From Acidimicrobiia bacterium (GTDB lineage Bacteria > Actinomycetota > Acidimicrobiia > UBA5794 > JAOTWH01), in the NCBI GenBank assembly GCA_029863035.1, contig JAOTWH010000126.1:1-6645 (forward strand): a stretch of DNA of 6,645 bases, in the 5' to 3' direction. The first letter of the stretch is position 1; the number at the start of each line of letters is the position of its first letter. The notes beneath the pieces were generated by a model, which was not told the DNA's origin, searched no databases, and saw only the letters and a list, made by a program, of their open reading frames with translations. Shown here piece after piece: positions 1 to 6,317 of the stretch. A program made the translations under genes and the position numbers.

Positions 1-203
1 AGCAGAGGGTGGTACGAGATCAGCAGGCTGGGCGGTTCGCTTTCGGCAGCAGCCACCACCTCGGGCGTCACCTCGTGGCAGACAGAGACCGAGGTGGCCT
101 CGGTGCCGCCATCCCCCAGCTGCAAGCCGACCGGGTCCCATGATGCGGCCTTGTCGAGCGGCATTTGCCGCGTCAGCACATCGAGGAATTCGGCGATGGT
201 CAT
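1..203 (-). CDS. Nif3-like dinuclear metal centre protein (partial, N-terminus only)
   Basis: The minus strand reads from an ATG at 203-201 out of the window, giving 67 residues. They begin MTIAEFLDVLTRQMP and contain the family's WDPVGLQLG block (W22-G30), then VTPEVV and LLISYHPL (H65) at the edge. Nif3/YbgI/YqfO proteins assemble as toroidal hexamers with a two-metal site; the His in the xHPL motif is normally a metal ligand. Their cellular role is poorly defined (GTP cyclohydrolase I type 2-like annotations are common but weakly supported). An in-frame TAG lies three codons upstream, so this ATG is the earliest possible start. No clear Shine-Dalgarno sequence precedes it. The gap after the epimerase stop is 28 bases, consistent with the last visible gene of the same operon. 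The second metal-site half lies outside the window. Confidence 0.85.
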   Translation of the reverse strand, partial: MTIAEFLDVLTRQMPLDKAASWDPVGLQLGDGGTEATSVSVCHEVTPEVVAAAESEPPSLLISYHPL

Positions 204-231
204 GGCCGAATGCTACGGCGGTGAATGGGTA

Positions 232-933
232 TCAGGCCAGGAGCCGCACCACGGTTTGGCGGCGAAACGGGTTGTCGAATGGCACGAAGCCCAACCCCTC
301 ATAGACCGATGGCGGCACGGAGATGTCGGCCAGATACAACTCGCCAACTTGGGGGGCACCCAATAGACCGGCCTTGGGCATGGCGATCGTCATAGTGGCG
401 ATGGCCGATATGCACAGGTTGGCTGGCTGGCCAGTGGTGACGTCTAGTCCGCTGGGGGTATCCAGGGCCAGAATCGGCGCCGATCCCGCGTTGGCCCACT
501 CGATCAGGTCGGCCTTTCGCCCTCGTGGGTCGCCCGTGAGGCTGTAACCGATAAGGGCATCGACGATGAGCTCAGCCGGTTGGGGTTCTTCAAGGATCGC
601 GATGCCGATTCGCTCCGCAATGTCCAACTGTTTCGTCGTTACTTGTGCCAGGCGGTCTCGATCTTGGCCCACAACAATGGCAACGGAGGCCCCTCGATTG
701 CTCAGATGGCGGGCGGCGGCGATTCCGCCACCGCCGTTGCCGCCCGACCCCGCCAACACCACCACCGACGCCGGCTCGAACCTCTCGAGTGCGAGCATCG
801 CCAGATTCCTGCCTGCGTTCTCCATCATCTGAAGCAGCTCGATGCCGAGGTCCTCGATCATTATGCGGTCCACCTCAGCCATCTGCTGCGCGGTGAGAGC
901 AGGTAGGCCGTCGGCTCTTATAGCGTCCGTCAC
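232..933 (-). CDS. nnrE: NAD(P)H-hydrate epimerase (YjeF N-terminal domain, stand-alone)
   Basis: This 233-residue protein should interconvert the R and S epimers of hydrated NAD(P)H (NAD(P)HX), so that the partner ADP/ATP-dependent dehydratase can restore NAD(P)H; it is a cytosolic metabolite-repair enzyme. The YjeF_N fold is visible in order: Q17-V21 (QMAEVDR), the MMENAGRNLA helix (36-45), the AGSGGNGGGG loop (61-70) with N66, VDALIGYSLTG (124-134) with D125, LDTPSGLDVTTG (157-168) with D158 and S161, and MPKAGLLG (185-192). By analogy with human NAXE, N66, D125 and S161 would hold the potassium ion. The usual NGGDG reads NGGGG here, with G69 in place of Asp, a variant I recall from a subfamily of stand-alone epimerases. 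There is no C-terminal kinase-like dehydratase domain, so nnrD must be elsewhere. The start is a GTG inside a GTGA overlap with the upstream gene's stop. Confidence 0.92.
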   Translation of the reverse strand: MTDAIRADGLPALTAQQMAEVDRIMIEDLGIELLQMMENAGRNLAMLALERFEPASVVVLAGSGGNGGGGIAAARHLSNRGASVAIVVGQDRDRLAQVTTKQLDIAERIGIAILEEPQPAELIVDALIGYSLTGDPRGRKADLIEWANAGSAPILALDTPSGLDVTTGQPANLCISAIATMTIAMPKAGLLGAPQVGELYLADISVPPSVYEGLGFVPFDNPFRRQTVVRLLA

Positions 934-1325
934 CGAGTGCTACGCCCCGCCCGCCACACTGCCAACGCCCCGCCTAGCGCGGCCAATCCCAGCTTGGTGA
1001 AGTCGAAAACCGGCCGAATCGTCACGCCCTCAGGGCCGATATCGATGATGGCGACCGGCCTTCCCTCGCTGGTGCCACCGCCGCCACCGCCCCCGCCTGC
1101 TCCGAACTCGCTCATGGCATCGGGTTTGCCGCCACCGCCGCCAAAACCGAATCCGCCAGCTCGGCTGTAAGTGGAAGCCGTGATAACCACCCTGTCGCCG
1201 ACGTGCTCGGGTGACCCAAAGACAGCTCCTCCGGTCGACATGTCGGTGATGTGCATGAGATTGTTCTGAATGCGGTTCCCCACTTCGCCGATCACGGCCC
1301 TAGTCGCCTCTTGGTCTTCGTTCAT
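930..1325 (-). CDS. GerW/YtfJ-family glycine-rich protein
   Basis: The 131-residue product matches the GerW_YtfJ pattern. An N-terminal amphipathic stretch (about 10-30) is followed by VFGSPEHVGDRVVITAS (35-51), comparable to the family's V-GDP-E--DG--IIPVS. Next come a Gly-rich segment (GGFGFGGGGG, 57-66), a second Gly run (eight consecutive Gly, 77-84), and PVAIIDIGPEGVTIRPV (90-106), matching the conserved P-A-LV----G--V. The C-terminus (about 111-126, KLGLAALGGALAVWRA) is hydrophobic and may be a short membrane anchor. In Bacillus subtilis GerW is a spore germination protein, but homologues occur widely in non-sporulating bacteria, where the function is unknown. The ATG at 1325 has a strong ribosome binding site (GGAGGAGAGG, a few bases upstream) that lies inside the end of the preceding gene. 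Its ATG overlaps that gene's stop as ATGA, and its own TGA overlaps the epimerase GTG. Family confidence is good; function is not predicted. Confidence 0.8.
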   Translation of the reverse strand: MNEDQEATRAVIGEVGNRIQNNLMHITDMSTGGAVFGSPEHVGDRVVITASTYSRAGGFGFGGGGGKPDAMSEFGAGGGGGGGGTSEGRPVAIIDIGPEGVTIRPVFDFTKLGLAALGGALAVWRAGRSTR

Positions 1326-1609
1326 GAACCTCTCCTCCCCATCAGAGCGATTACCCAGGACGCAACGGTCAGAATCAACAACGCTCCCATGACCATCGAT
1401 TGCATGTCGCGGATGGGGACCAAGGTCATCGCGCCATCGCTGCCTTCGATCTCGATCCGAAGCGGGCGGCCACTCGCCTTGAACAAGCCGACACCGGTGA
1501 ATCCGTAGCTGGTCGCCGAGTACCCGGCAATCGGTCGATACGTAGTCCCCGGGAGCACCACCGGCTCGCCAGCTGACTCCTTGCGATATCGGTTTCGCTT
1601 CACAGCCAC
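1322..1609 (-). CDS. Small membrane protein, unknown function
   Basis: I do not recognise this 95-residue protein. It has a basic N-terminus (MAVKRNRYRK), a polar region of about 60 residues that looks like a small beta-rich domain (GRPLRIEIEGSDGAMTLVPI, 47-66), one strongly hydrophobic helix at about 72-90 (MVMGALLILTVASWVIALM), and a short basic tail GRRGS. That architecture suggests a single-span, tail-anchored-like membrane protein. The GTG at 1609 is the earliest possible start because an in-frame TAG lies two codons upstream; a second GTG at 1603 is an alternative. The ribosome binding site is weak (GGTAGG close to the GTG). Its stop codon overlaps the GerW-like gene's ATG (ATGA), and the last codons contain that gene's ribosome binding site. 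It is therefore a real translated partner rather than a chance frame, probably the first gene of the operon, 61 bases after the helicase stop. Confidence 0.75.
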   Translation of the reverse strand: MAVKRNRYRKESAGEPVVLPGTTYRPIAGYSATSYGFTGVGLFKASGRPLRIEIEGSDGAMTLVPIRDMQSMVMGALLILTVASWVIALMGRRGS

Positions 1610-1634
1610 AACCTACCGGCCGCAGTCAAGGCTT

Positions 1635-1665
1635 CTCCCCCCTGGGAGGTGGGCTGCAGCCCACC
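1635..1665. repeat. Perfect palindrome plus adjacent stem between lhr and the next gene
   Basis: Positions 1648-1665 read GGTGGGCTGCAGCCCACC, identical on both strands. A second small inverted repeat (CTCCC at 1635-1639, GGGAG at 1644-1648) abuts and shares one base with it, so the two stems would compete at that base. On the minus strand the palindrome begins six bases after the lhr stop codon (1673-1671), the place for a transcription terminator. No T-run follows it, so it would not be a classical intrinsic terminator; it could be an L-shaped actinobacterial terminator, an mRNA 3'-end stabiliser, or a protein binding site. The structure is certain; the role is inference. Confidence 0.55.
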
Positions 1666-1670
1666 CAACA

Positions 1671-4600
1671 TCAGGATCGCAACACCAAGCCCTTGTACGA
1701 GGACTTGAATCCTGCCTCCTCCAAGAGGCGCCCAAGGGGTGTACCGGATGCGGCCATGCCATCGATCTGTTCCAGCTCGAAGCGACGTGCCCTGGCAGCC
1801 GTCAACTGGGCGAGAACCGAGGCCACCTTGCGCAGCACGCCGTCATCACTGGTGAACGTGACCAGCGTTCTGGCCCCCCGTTCCAGGAACGCCACCAGCT
1901 CTCCACCGTGAGTTATCACGAAGGCGCCGGCACTGCGCGATGGGTTTCCGACGGATTGTGGCCACGGGATGGCCGACCCGTACGGGCTGGCCGGATCTGT
2001 CGCAGCCAGAACCCTCATCTCCGGCTCCTCTTCCCTGCGCAGTTGATCGACCGCGCCCGGCAAGGCGAATTGGGCTCCCCCCAGCCCCTCAACGAAGTAG
2101 CCACGACGCACCCGTCCGGCGTCCTCCATCGCCCGCAATACCGGGTAGAGGCCGGAGAATCCGCCGGGGACCCCTGAACTCGACACGACATCACGGGTGA
2201 GCAGCCCGTGGCGCTCCAGTAGCTGCTCTGCCATCGCCTTCGCTTTCACTGTGTCGGTGATTTCGGGATCGATGAGGTCTGACACCAGATACCAACGGCC
2301 ACTGCCCGAAGGAGGTGCGGAGGACGGTAGTCGCGGCCGACCCCGGCCTCGGCCCTTGCTCCGCACCTTGCCCCACAAGAACGCTCGCAACGGGGTAACC
2401 GTGTCGTTGGTCACCTCACCGGACCACACCAGATCCCACAACGCATCGAGTACAGCACCGGTATCTCCGCCTCCAGCCGCCCGATAGATGTCGCGGAAGA
2501 AGGAGGCTCCTCGGTCGGTTAGCTGAGCCCTAATCGCATCGTGCATCTCACCGACGGGCGGGTCAGTGTGCACTGGCGGGTGCAACAACGAGATGTCATC
2601 GCGCAGATATAGGGCCACCCTGCCATCCCGCGGGCCAAGAGGCCCCATCCCCACCCAGACAACCTCGCCCGAGGCGGTCAGCTGGTCGAGCATTTCGGGG
2701 GAATACGAGAGTCGGGCTGGCAGAAGGTCGACCTCCAGAGCCGAGGCCGGAAGAGATGCGCCCTGAAGGCTCCGGATGACCTCACCCAAACGCACCGAAC
2801 CACTCGTCTTGGTCCCAAGCCCCTGCCACTCGGCCTGTAGTCGGGCAAAGGCGGCAGGCTCAACTGGTTCCGCCTCGTTGCGCAGAACCGCTAACGATGC
2901 TCGGCGGATTCGCCTGATGACATCGGTGTCGGCCCATTCCTGATCCGCCCCGCTTGGCCTGAAGGCGCCACGGACCACCCTTCCGGATCCCGCCAGCCGC
3001 TCCAGCACACCAGCCATAACAGCCGATGGCAGCCCCAACCCGACGGCGGCTTCTTCGGTAGTGAAGGGCGCGTGGGTCCTCGCGAATCGCCCCACCACAT
3101 CGCCCAGCGGGTCATCTACTGGCTTTAGTAGGTCCGCTGCGATGCCCTTCGGCACGGCCAACCCGAGAGCGTCACGCAGCCGCGCCGCGTCTTCGGCGGC
3201 AGCCCAGCGCTGGTCGCTGCTGGCACCGGTGCGGAAAACCCTGCCTGAGTTCTCCAACGACGCCAACCAGTTCTCCACCTCATCGGGCTCGGTGACCCTT
3301 GCCTCGATATCTGCCGGCGACAGCGGGCCCAAATGACGCAACAAATCGTGCAGGCCATCGGCGTTTCTTGCCTGACGCTCGCGAGTCAGGCGTTGCAGCT
3401 CGAGCTCGACTCTGGCGATCGAGTCAGCATCCAACAGGCTGCGCAGCTCCGGTTCGCCTAGCAGTTCTTGCAGCAGGTCGCGATCGAGGGTAAGTGCGGT
3501 GGCGCGACGTTCGGCGATCGGCGAGTCGTACTCATACATGTAGGTGGCGATGAAGTCGAACAGCAGGGAAGAAGCGAACGGGCTCGGCCTCTCTGTGGCC
3601 ACCTCCGTCACGGAGATGTTGCGCGACCGAATCGAAGACAGCAGCTCCCCCAACGCCGGGAGGTCGAAATGATCCTGCAGCACTTCGCGATAGGTCTCCA
3701 ACAGAATGGGGAACGACCCATAGTTTCGGGCAACCTTCAAAAGGTCTTGTGACCGTCGTCGCTGGAGCCACAGAGGGGTCCTACGGTCTGGCCGGCGCCT
3801 CGGCAGCAACAACGCCCGAGCCGCTGCCTCTCGGAAGCGCGATGCGAACAGGGCACTCTCGGTGGATTCCGCCACGACCAGATCTTCCACTTCTTCTGGG
3901 TCAAGGATCAGGGCACTCGGATCCGGCGGAGACTCGGCATCGGGGAAACGGAACACGATGCCGTCGTCGCTCCATACTCCGTCAGCTTCTATGCCGAAAC
4001 GCTCTCGCATTCGTCGCGACGCCGCCAGCGCCCAAGGTGCGTGCACTCGCGCCCCGAAGGGAGACAGCAGCACCATGCGCCAATCGCCGATCTCGTCGCG
4101 GAACTGCTGAATGACGAGCGTCTTGTCGGTTGGAACGATCCCGGTGGCTTCCTTCTCGTCATCCAGGTAGACGGCAAGGTTGCGAGCCGCCAAGGGATCG
4201 AGCCGGTACTCCTCGACCAACGTCTTCGTTGCCTCGCCGATCGCCAACGGAGCCAGCTCCCGCAGGAACTCGCCGATGGCCCGACCCAGCTCAACAGGAC
4301 GGCCCAGCCCGTCGCCCCGCCAGAACGGAAGCCGCGGTGTGGTCCCCGCCGCCGCAGGCGCCACCACTACCCGATCGGCGTCGATCTCGACCATCTGCCA
4401 GGCGGAGGATCCCAACAAGAAGACGTCGCCGGGGCGAGATTCATACACCATCTCCTCGTCCAACTCACCCACCTTGCCACCGTCTGGCAGCATCACCCGA
4501 TACAGGCCCCGGTCGGGAATGGTCCCCGCATTGGTAACGGCCAAGATCTGCGCACCCGGCCGAGCCTCGATACGGCCCTTGACTCGATCCCAGGTGATAC

Positions 4601-6065
4601 GGGGACGCAGCTCGGCGAATTCATCCGATGGGTAACGGCCGGCCAACATGTCGAGCACCGATTCGAACGATGCTCTACCCAATTCTGAGTAGGGACCGGC
4701 TCGTCGCACCATGTCGTAGAGGGCGTCGACATCCCACGGCTCGACCGACGCCGCGGCCACGATCTGCTGCGCCAAGACATCGAGTGGGTTGCGCGGGATC
4801 GACGTCGACTCGATTTGCCCCTTCAACATGCGATCGACCACAACGGCAGCCTCCAACAGGTCTCCCCGATGTTTGGGAAAGATCTTGGCCATCGAAGGGG
4901 CACCAACCTGGTGTCCCGCTCTTCCGGCGCGCTGCAACCCGCTGGCGACCGAAGGGGGAGATTCGACCATCAGGACCAGGTCGACCGCTGCCATGTCGAT
5001 ACCTAGTTCCAAGGTGGCGGTGGCCACCACGGCCTTCAACTCGCCACGCTTGAGCCGGTCCTCTATCTCGAGCCGCTGCTCTCTCGACACAGATCCGTGA
5101 TGAGCCTGCACCAGCTCTTCTTCGGCCAGCTCGTTCACCTGGCGGGCGATGCGTTCAGCCAGTGCTCTGCTGTTGGCGAAGATGATGGTCGAGTTGTGGG
5201 CTCGTATCAGCTCGAGCATCCGGGCGTACATGGTGGGCCACATCGACCGCTTGGGGGGGAGCGCCGCTGCGCCACCTGGGACAAGCTCGGTCTCTGCCTG
5301 TGGCTGGGTCATGTCCTCAACCGGAACCACCACCTCGAGGTCCAATGTCTTGCGGGGAGGGGCGTCGACCACCGCGACGCGGCGAAGCGTCCATTCCTTG
5401 TTGCCTGAAACGGTGCCGCCACCCAAGAACTTGGCGATGTCAGCCAGCGGCCGTTGGGTGGCGGACAGACCGATCCGTTGCGGCGAGCTGGCTATCTCCT
5501 CCAACCGCTCCAGCGACAGGGCAAGGTGCGAGCCGCGTTTGGTGCCGGCAACAGCGTGGATCTCGTCAACGATCAACCACCGCACCGATGCCAGCGTCTC
5601 ACGAATCCGCGAGGTCAACATCAGATAGAGCGACTCAGGAGTCGTGATCAGAACGTCGGGAGGGTGGCGGTGCAGCTTGCGTCTGTCCTGCGCGGAGGTA
5701 TCACCAGTGCGCATGGCGGTGACCACTTCGGGAAGCTGATCGAGGCCCATCCGCCCGGCGGCATTAGAGATTCCAGCCAAAGGAGCCCGCAAGTTCCGCT
5801 CGATGTCATAGGCCAGGGCCTTCATCGGCGACACGTATAGAACCCGTGTGCGCTCGGCATCCGCCGGCAGAGGTTCAGAGAACAGCCTGTCGAGGCACCA
5901 CAGAAACGCCGCCAGCGTCTTGCCGGATCCGGTGGGGGCATGGATCAGGGTGTGCGAACCCTCGGCGATCGCCTCCCACCCGGCGGTTTGGGCATCAGTA
6001 GGCGCCTCGAAACTTGCCTCGAACCATGCCCGAGTGGGTTGAGAGAAGAGATCCAGCGCCGCCAC
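1671..6065 (-). CDS. lhr: Lhr, large ATP-dependent DNA helicase (full length)
   Basis: Lhr is a DNA-dependent ATPase and 3'-5' translocase that unwinds RNA:DNA and DNA duplexes and belongs to a DNA-repair response in mycobacteria. The 1464 residues are close to the usual length of about 1500. The SF2 motifs run in order: Q-like PTDAQ (22-26), Walker A APTGSGKT (43-50, K49), Ia SPMKALAYDIERNL (79-92), Ib TTPESL (141-146), II DEIH (167-170), III SAT (201-203), IV IIFANSR (294-300), V ATATLELGIDMA (348-359) and VI QRAGRAGH (378-385). The Lhr-specific winged helix (RNPLDVLAQQIVA, 425-437) and beta-barrel (NAGTIPDRGLYRV, 512-524) follow. From about residue 860 the AlkZ-like Lhr C-terminal domain continues: a basic linker (KVRSKGRGRGRPR, 1233-1245), GYFVEGLGGAQFALPG (1322-1337), DPASPYGSAIPWP (1357-1369) and a terminal EAGFKSSYKGLVLRS. 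No motif is missing and there is no frameshift. The GTG at 6065 is the earliest start, since an in-frame TAA lies at 6092-6090; it has no Shine-Dalgarno sequence. It stands alone between a divergent tRNA and a 61-base gap. The mycobacterial partner nei2 is not visible. Confidence 0.97.
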   Translation of the reverse strand: MAALDLFSQPTRAWFEASFEAPTDAQTAGWEAIAEGSHTLIHAPTGSGKTLAAFLWCLDRLFSEPLPADAERTRVLYVSPMKALAYDIERNLRAPLAGISNAAGRMGLDQLPEVVTAMRTGDTSAQDRRKLHRHPPDVLITTPESLYLMLTSRIRETLASVRWLIVDEIHAVAGTKRGSHLALSLERLEEIASSPQRIGLSATQRPLADIAKFLGGGTVSGNKEWTLRRVAVVDAPPRKTLDLEVVVPVEDMTQPQAETELVPGGAAALPPKRSMWPTMYARMLELIRAHNSTIIFANSRALAERIARQVNELAEEELVQAHHGSVSREQRLEIEDRLKRGELKAVVATATLELGIDMAAVDLVLMVESPPSVASGLQRAGRAGHQVGAPSMAKIFPKHRGDLLEAAVVVDRMLKGQIESTSIPRNPLDVLAQQIVAAASVEPWDVDALYDMVRRAGPYSELGRASFESVLDMLAGRYPSDEFAELRPRITWDRVKGRIEARPGAQILAVTNAGTIPDRGLYRVMLPDGGKVGELDEEMVYESRPGDVFLLGSSAWQMVEIDADRVVVAPAAAGTTPRLPFWRGDGLGRPVELGRAIGEFLRELAPLAIGEATKTLVEEYRLDPLAARNLAVYLDDEKEATGIVPTDKTLVIQQFRDEIGDWRMVLLSPFGARVHAPWALAASRRMRERFGIEADGVWSDDGIVFRFPDAESPPDPSALILDPEEVEDLVVAESTESALFASRFREAAARALLLPRRRPDRRTPLWLQRRRSQDLLKVARNYGSFPILLETYREVLQDHFDLPALGELLSSIRSRNISVTEVATERPSPFASSLLFDFIATYMYEYDSPIAERRATALTLDRDLLQELLGEPELRSLLDADSIARVELELQRLTRERQARNADGLHDLLRHLGPLSPADIEARVTEPDEVENWLASLENSGRVFRTGASSDQRWAAAEDAARLRDALGLAVPKGIAADLLKPVDDPLGDVVGRFARTHAPFTTEEAAVGLGLPSAVMAGVLERLAGSGRVVRGAFRPSGADQEWADTDVIRRIRRASLAVLRNEAEPVEPAAFARLQAEWQGLGTKTSGSVRLGEVIRSLQGASLPASALEVDLLPARLSYSPEMLDQLTASGEVVWVGMGPLGPRDGRVALYLRDDISLLHPPVHTDPPVGEMHDAIRAQLTDRGASFFRDIYRAAGGGDTGAVLDALWDLVWSGEVTNDTVTPLRAFLWGKVRSKGRGRGRPRLPSSAPPSGSGRWYLVSDLIDPEITDTVKAKAMAEQLLERHGLLTRDVVSSSGVPGGFSGLYPVLRAMEDAGRVRRGYFVEGLGGAQFALPGAVDQLRREEEPEMRVLAATDPASPYGSAIPWPQSVGNPSRSAGAFVITHGGELVAFLERGARTLVTFTSDDGVLRKVASVLAQLTAARARRFELEQIDGMAASGTPLGRLLEEAGFKSSYKGLVLRS

Positions 6066-6072
6066 GAGCGGA

Positions 6073-6078
6073 AGAATA
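6073..6078 (-). promoter_or_regulatory. Candidate -10 box for a leaderless lhr transcript
   Basis: On the minus strand this reads TATTCT, fitting the actinobacterial TAnnnT consensus, and it ends 7 bases before the lhr GTG. Transcription would then begin at or next to the start codon, which would explain why no ribosome binding site is present. No convincing -35 hexamer is seen about 17-18 bases further upstream (GCCGAC at best). This is an inference from spacing and composition only. Confidence 0.35.
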
Positions 6079-6110
6079 GAGGCCCACAGTTATCACGTCG
6101 GCCAGCCCCA

Positions 6111-6142
6111 CCCTCCCTCTGGTCCCCGCCCTGGAGGGAGGG
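6111..6142. repeat. GC-rich inverted repeat between lhr and tRNA-Val
   Basis: CCCTCCCTC at 6111-6119 is the exact reverse complement of GAGGGAGGG at 6134-6142. In a plus-strand RNA two G-U wobbles and one G-C pair extend the stem inward to 12 pairs, with an eight-base loop (TCCCCGCC, 6123-6130). It lies in the 103-base divergent region, about 45 bases upstream of the lhr start and 26 bases before the tRNA. No T-run follows on either strand. The purine/pyrimidine asymmetry of the arms is notable. Role unknown: it could be an intergenic repeat or a barrier between the divergent units. Confidence 0.5.
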
Positions 6143-6168
6143 GGGATTCAACTACCATCCCGCATCGC

Positions 6169-6243
6169 GGGCGCTTAGCTCAGCCTGGTTAGAGCGCTTC
6201 CCTTACAAGGAAGAGGTCGTTGGTTCGAATCCATCAGTGCCCA
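6169..6243 (+). tRNA. tRNA-Val (anticodon TAC)
   Basis: A complete cloverleaf of 75 bases can be drawn. The acceptor stem is GGGCGCT (6169-6175) with AGTGCCC (6236-6242), including one G-U pair. The D stem is GCTC/GAGC (6178-6181, 6192-6195) around a loop with GG. The anticodon stem is CTTCC/GGAAG (6197-6201, 6209-6213) with loop CTTACAA, giving anticodon TAC at 6204-6206, which reads valine GTA and other GTN codons. The variable loop is AGGTC, and the T loop is the canonical TTCGAAT (6224-6230). The discriminator base is A at 6243. The next bases are CCC, so the 3' CCA is not encoded and must be added by tRNA nucleotidyltransferase. The T stem GTTGG/CCATC has a T-T mismatch at 6220/6234. Confidence 0.95.
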
Positions 6244-6271
6244 CCCTGAAAGCAGTCATCCGACACCCAGC

Positions 6272-6293
6272 GTGGGCGCTCGCTAGCGTTCAC
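6272..6293 (+). promoter_or_regulatory. Hairpin between tRNA-Val and the SGNH hydrolase gene
   Basis: GTGGGCGCT (6272-6280) can pair with AGCGTTCAC (6285-6293) around the four-base loop CGCT, giving nine pairs with two central G-U wobbles. The stem is complete only in plus-strand RNA, because the opposite strand would have two A-C mismatches, which suggests it acts in a plus-strand transcript. It sits 29 bases after the tRNA and 24 bases before the next start codon. It may end the tRNA transcript (without a T-run) or shape the leader of the hydrolase mRNA. Confidence 0.35.
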
Positions 6294-6305
6294 AACGGTT
6301 TCGAG

Positions 6306-6310
6306 AGGAG
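6306..6310 (+). promoter_or_regulatory. Ribosome binding site of the SGNH hydrolase gene
   Basis: AGGAG lies 7 bases before the ATG at 6318, within GAGAGGAGAAACAGC. This is the clearest Shine-Dalgarno site on the plus strand and fixes the start of the partial gene. Confidence 0.8.
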
Positions 6311-6317
6311 AAACAGC

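Noticed and set aside
1071..1146. Possible trinucleotide repeat array
   Set aside because: The GCC/ACC-rich stretches are irregular Gly codons (GGC, GGT, GGG mixed) of the GerW-like protein, not a uniform tandem repeat.
937..1170. Proline-rich 77-codon plus-strand frame
   Set aside because: The proline runs are the reverse strand of the glycine codons in the GerW-like gene.
1600..1629. TTGACT (minus strand, 1629-1624) as a -35 box for the membrane protein operon
   Set aside because: At the correct spacing the -10 position reads GCTGTG, inside the coding start, which is not promoter-like.
1581..2177. 198-codon open frame on the plus strand
   Set aside because: It overlaps the start of the 95-residue gene and the conserved end of lhr in antisense; no recognisable domain or ribosome binding site.
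4041..4688. 215-codon open frame on the plus strand
   Set aside because: It lies wholly antisense to the conserved helicase sequence of lhr, shows no family motif and has the composition expected of a reverse-strand shadow in high-GC DNA.
6148..6168. TACCAT at 6153-6158 as a tRNA promoter -10 box
   Set aside because: It fits TAnnnT and lies 10 bases before the tRNA, but no -35 is recognisable in the hairpin sequence upstream; too weak to annotate.
6169..6317. tRNA-associated integration (attachment) site
   Set aside because: No repeat of the tRNA 3' end, integrase or phage-like gene is visible in the window.
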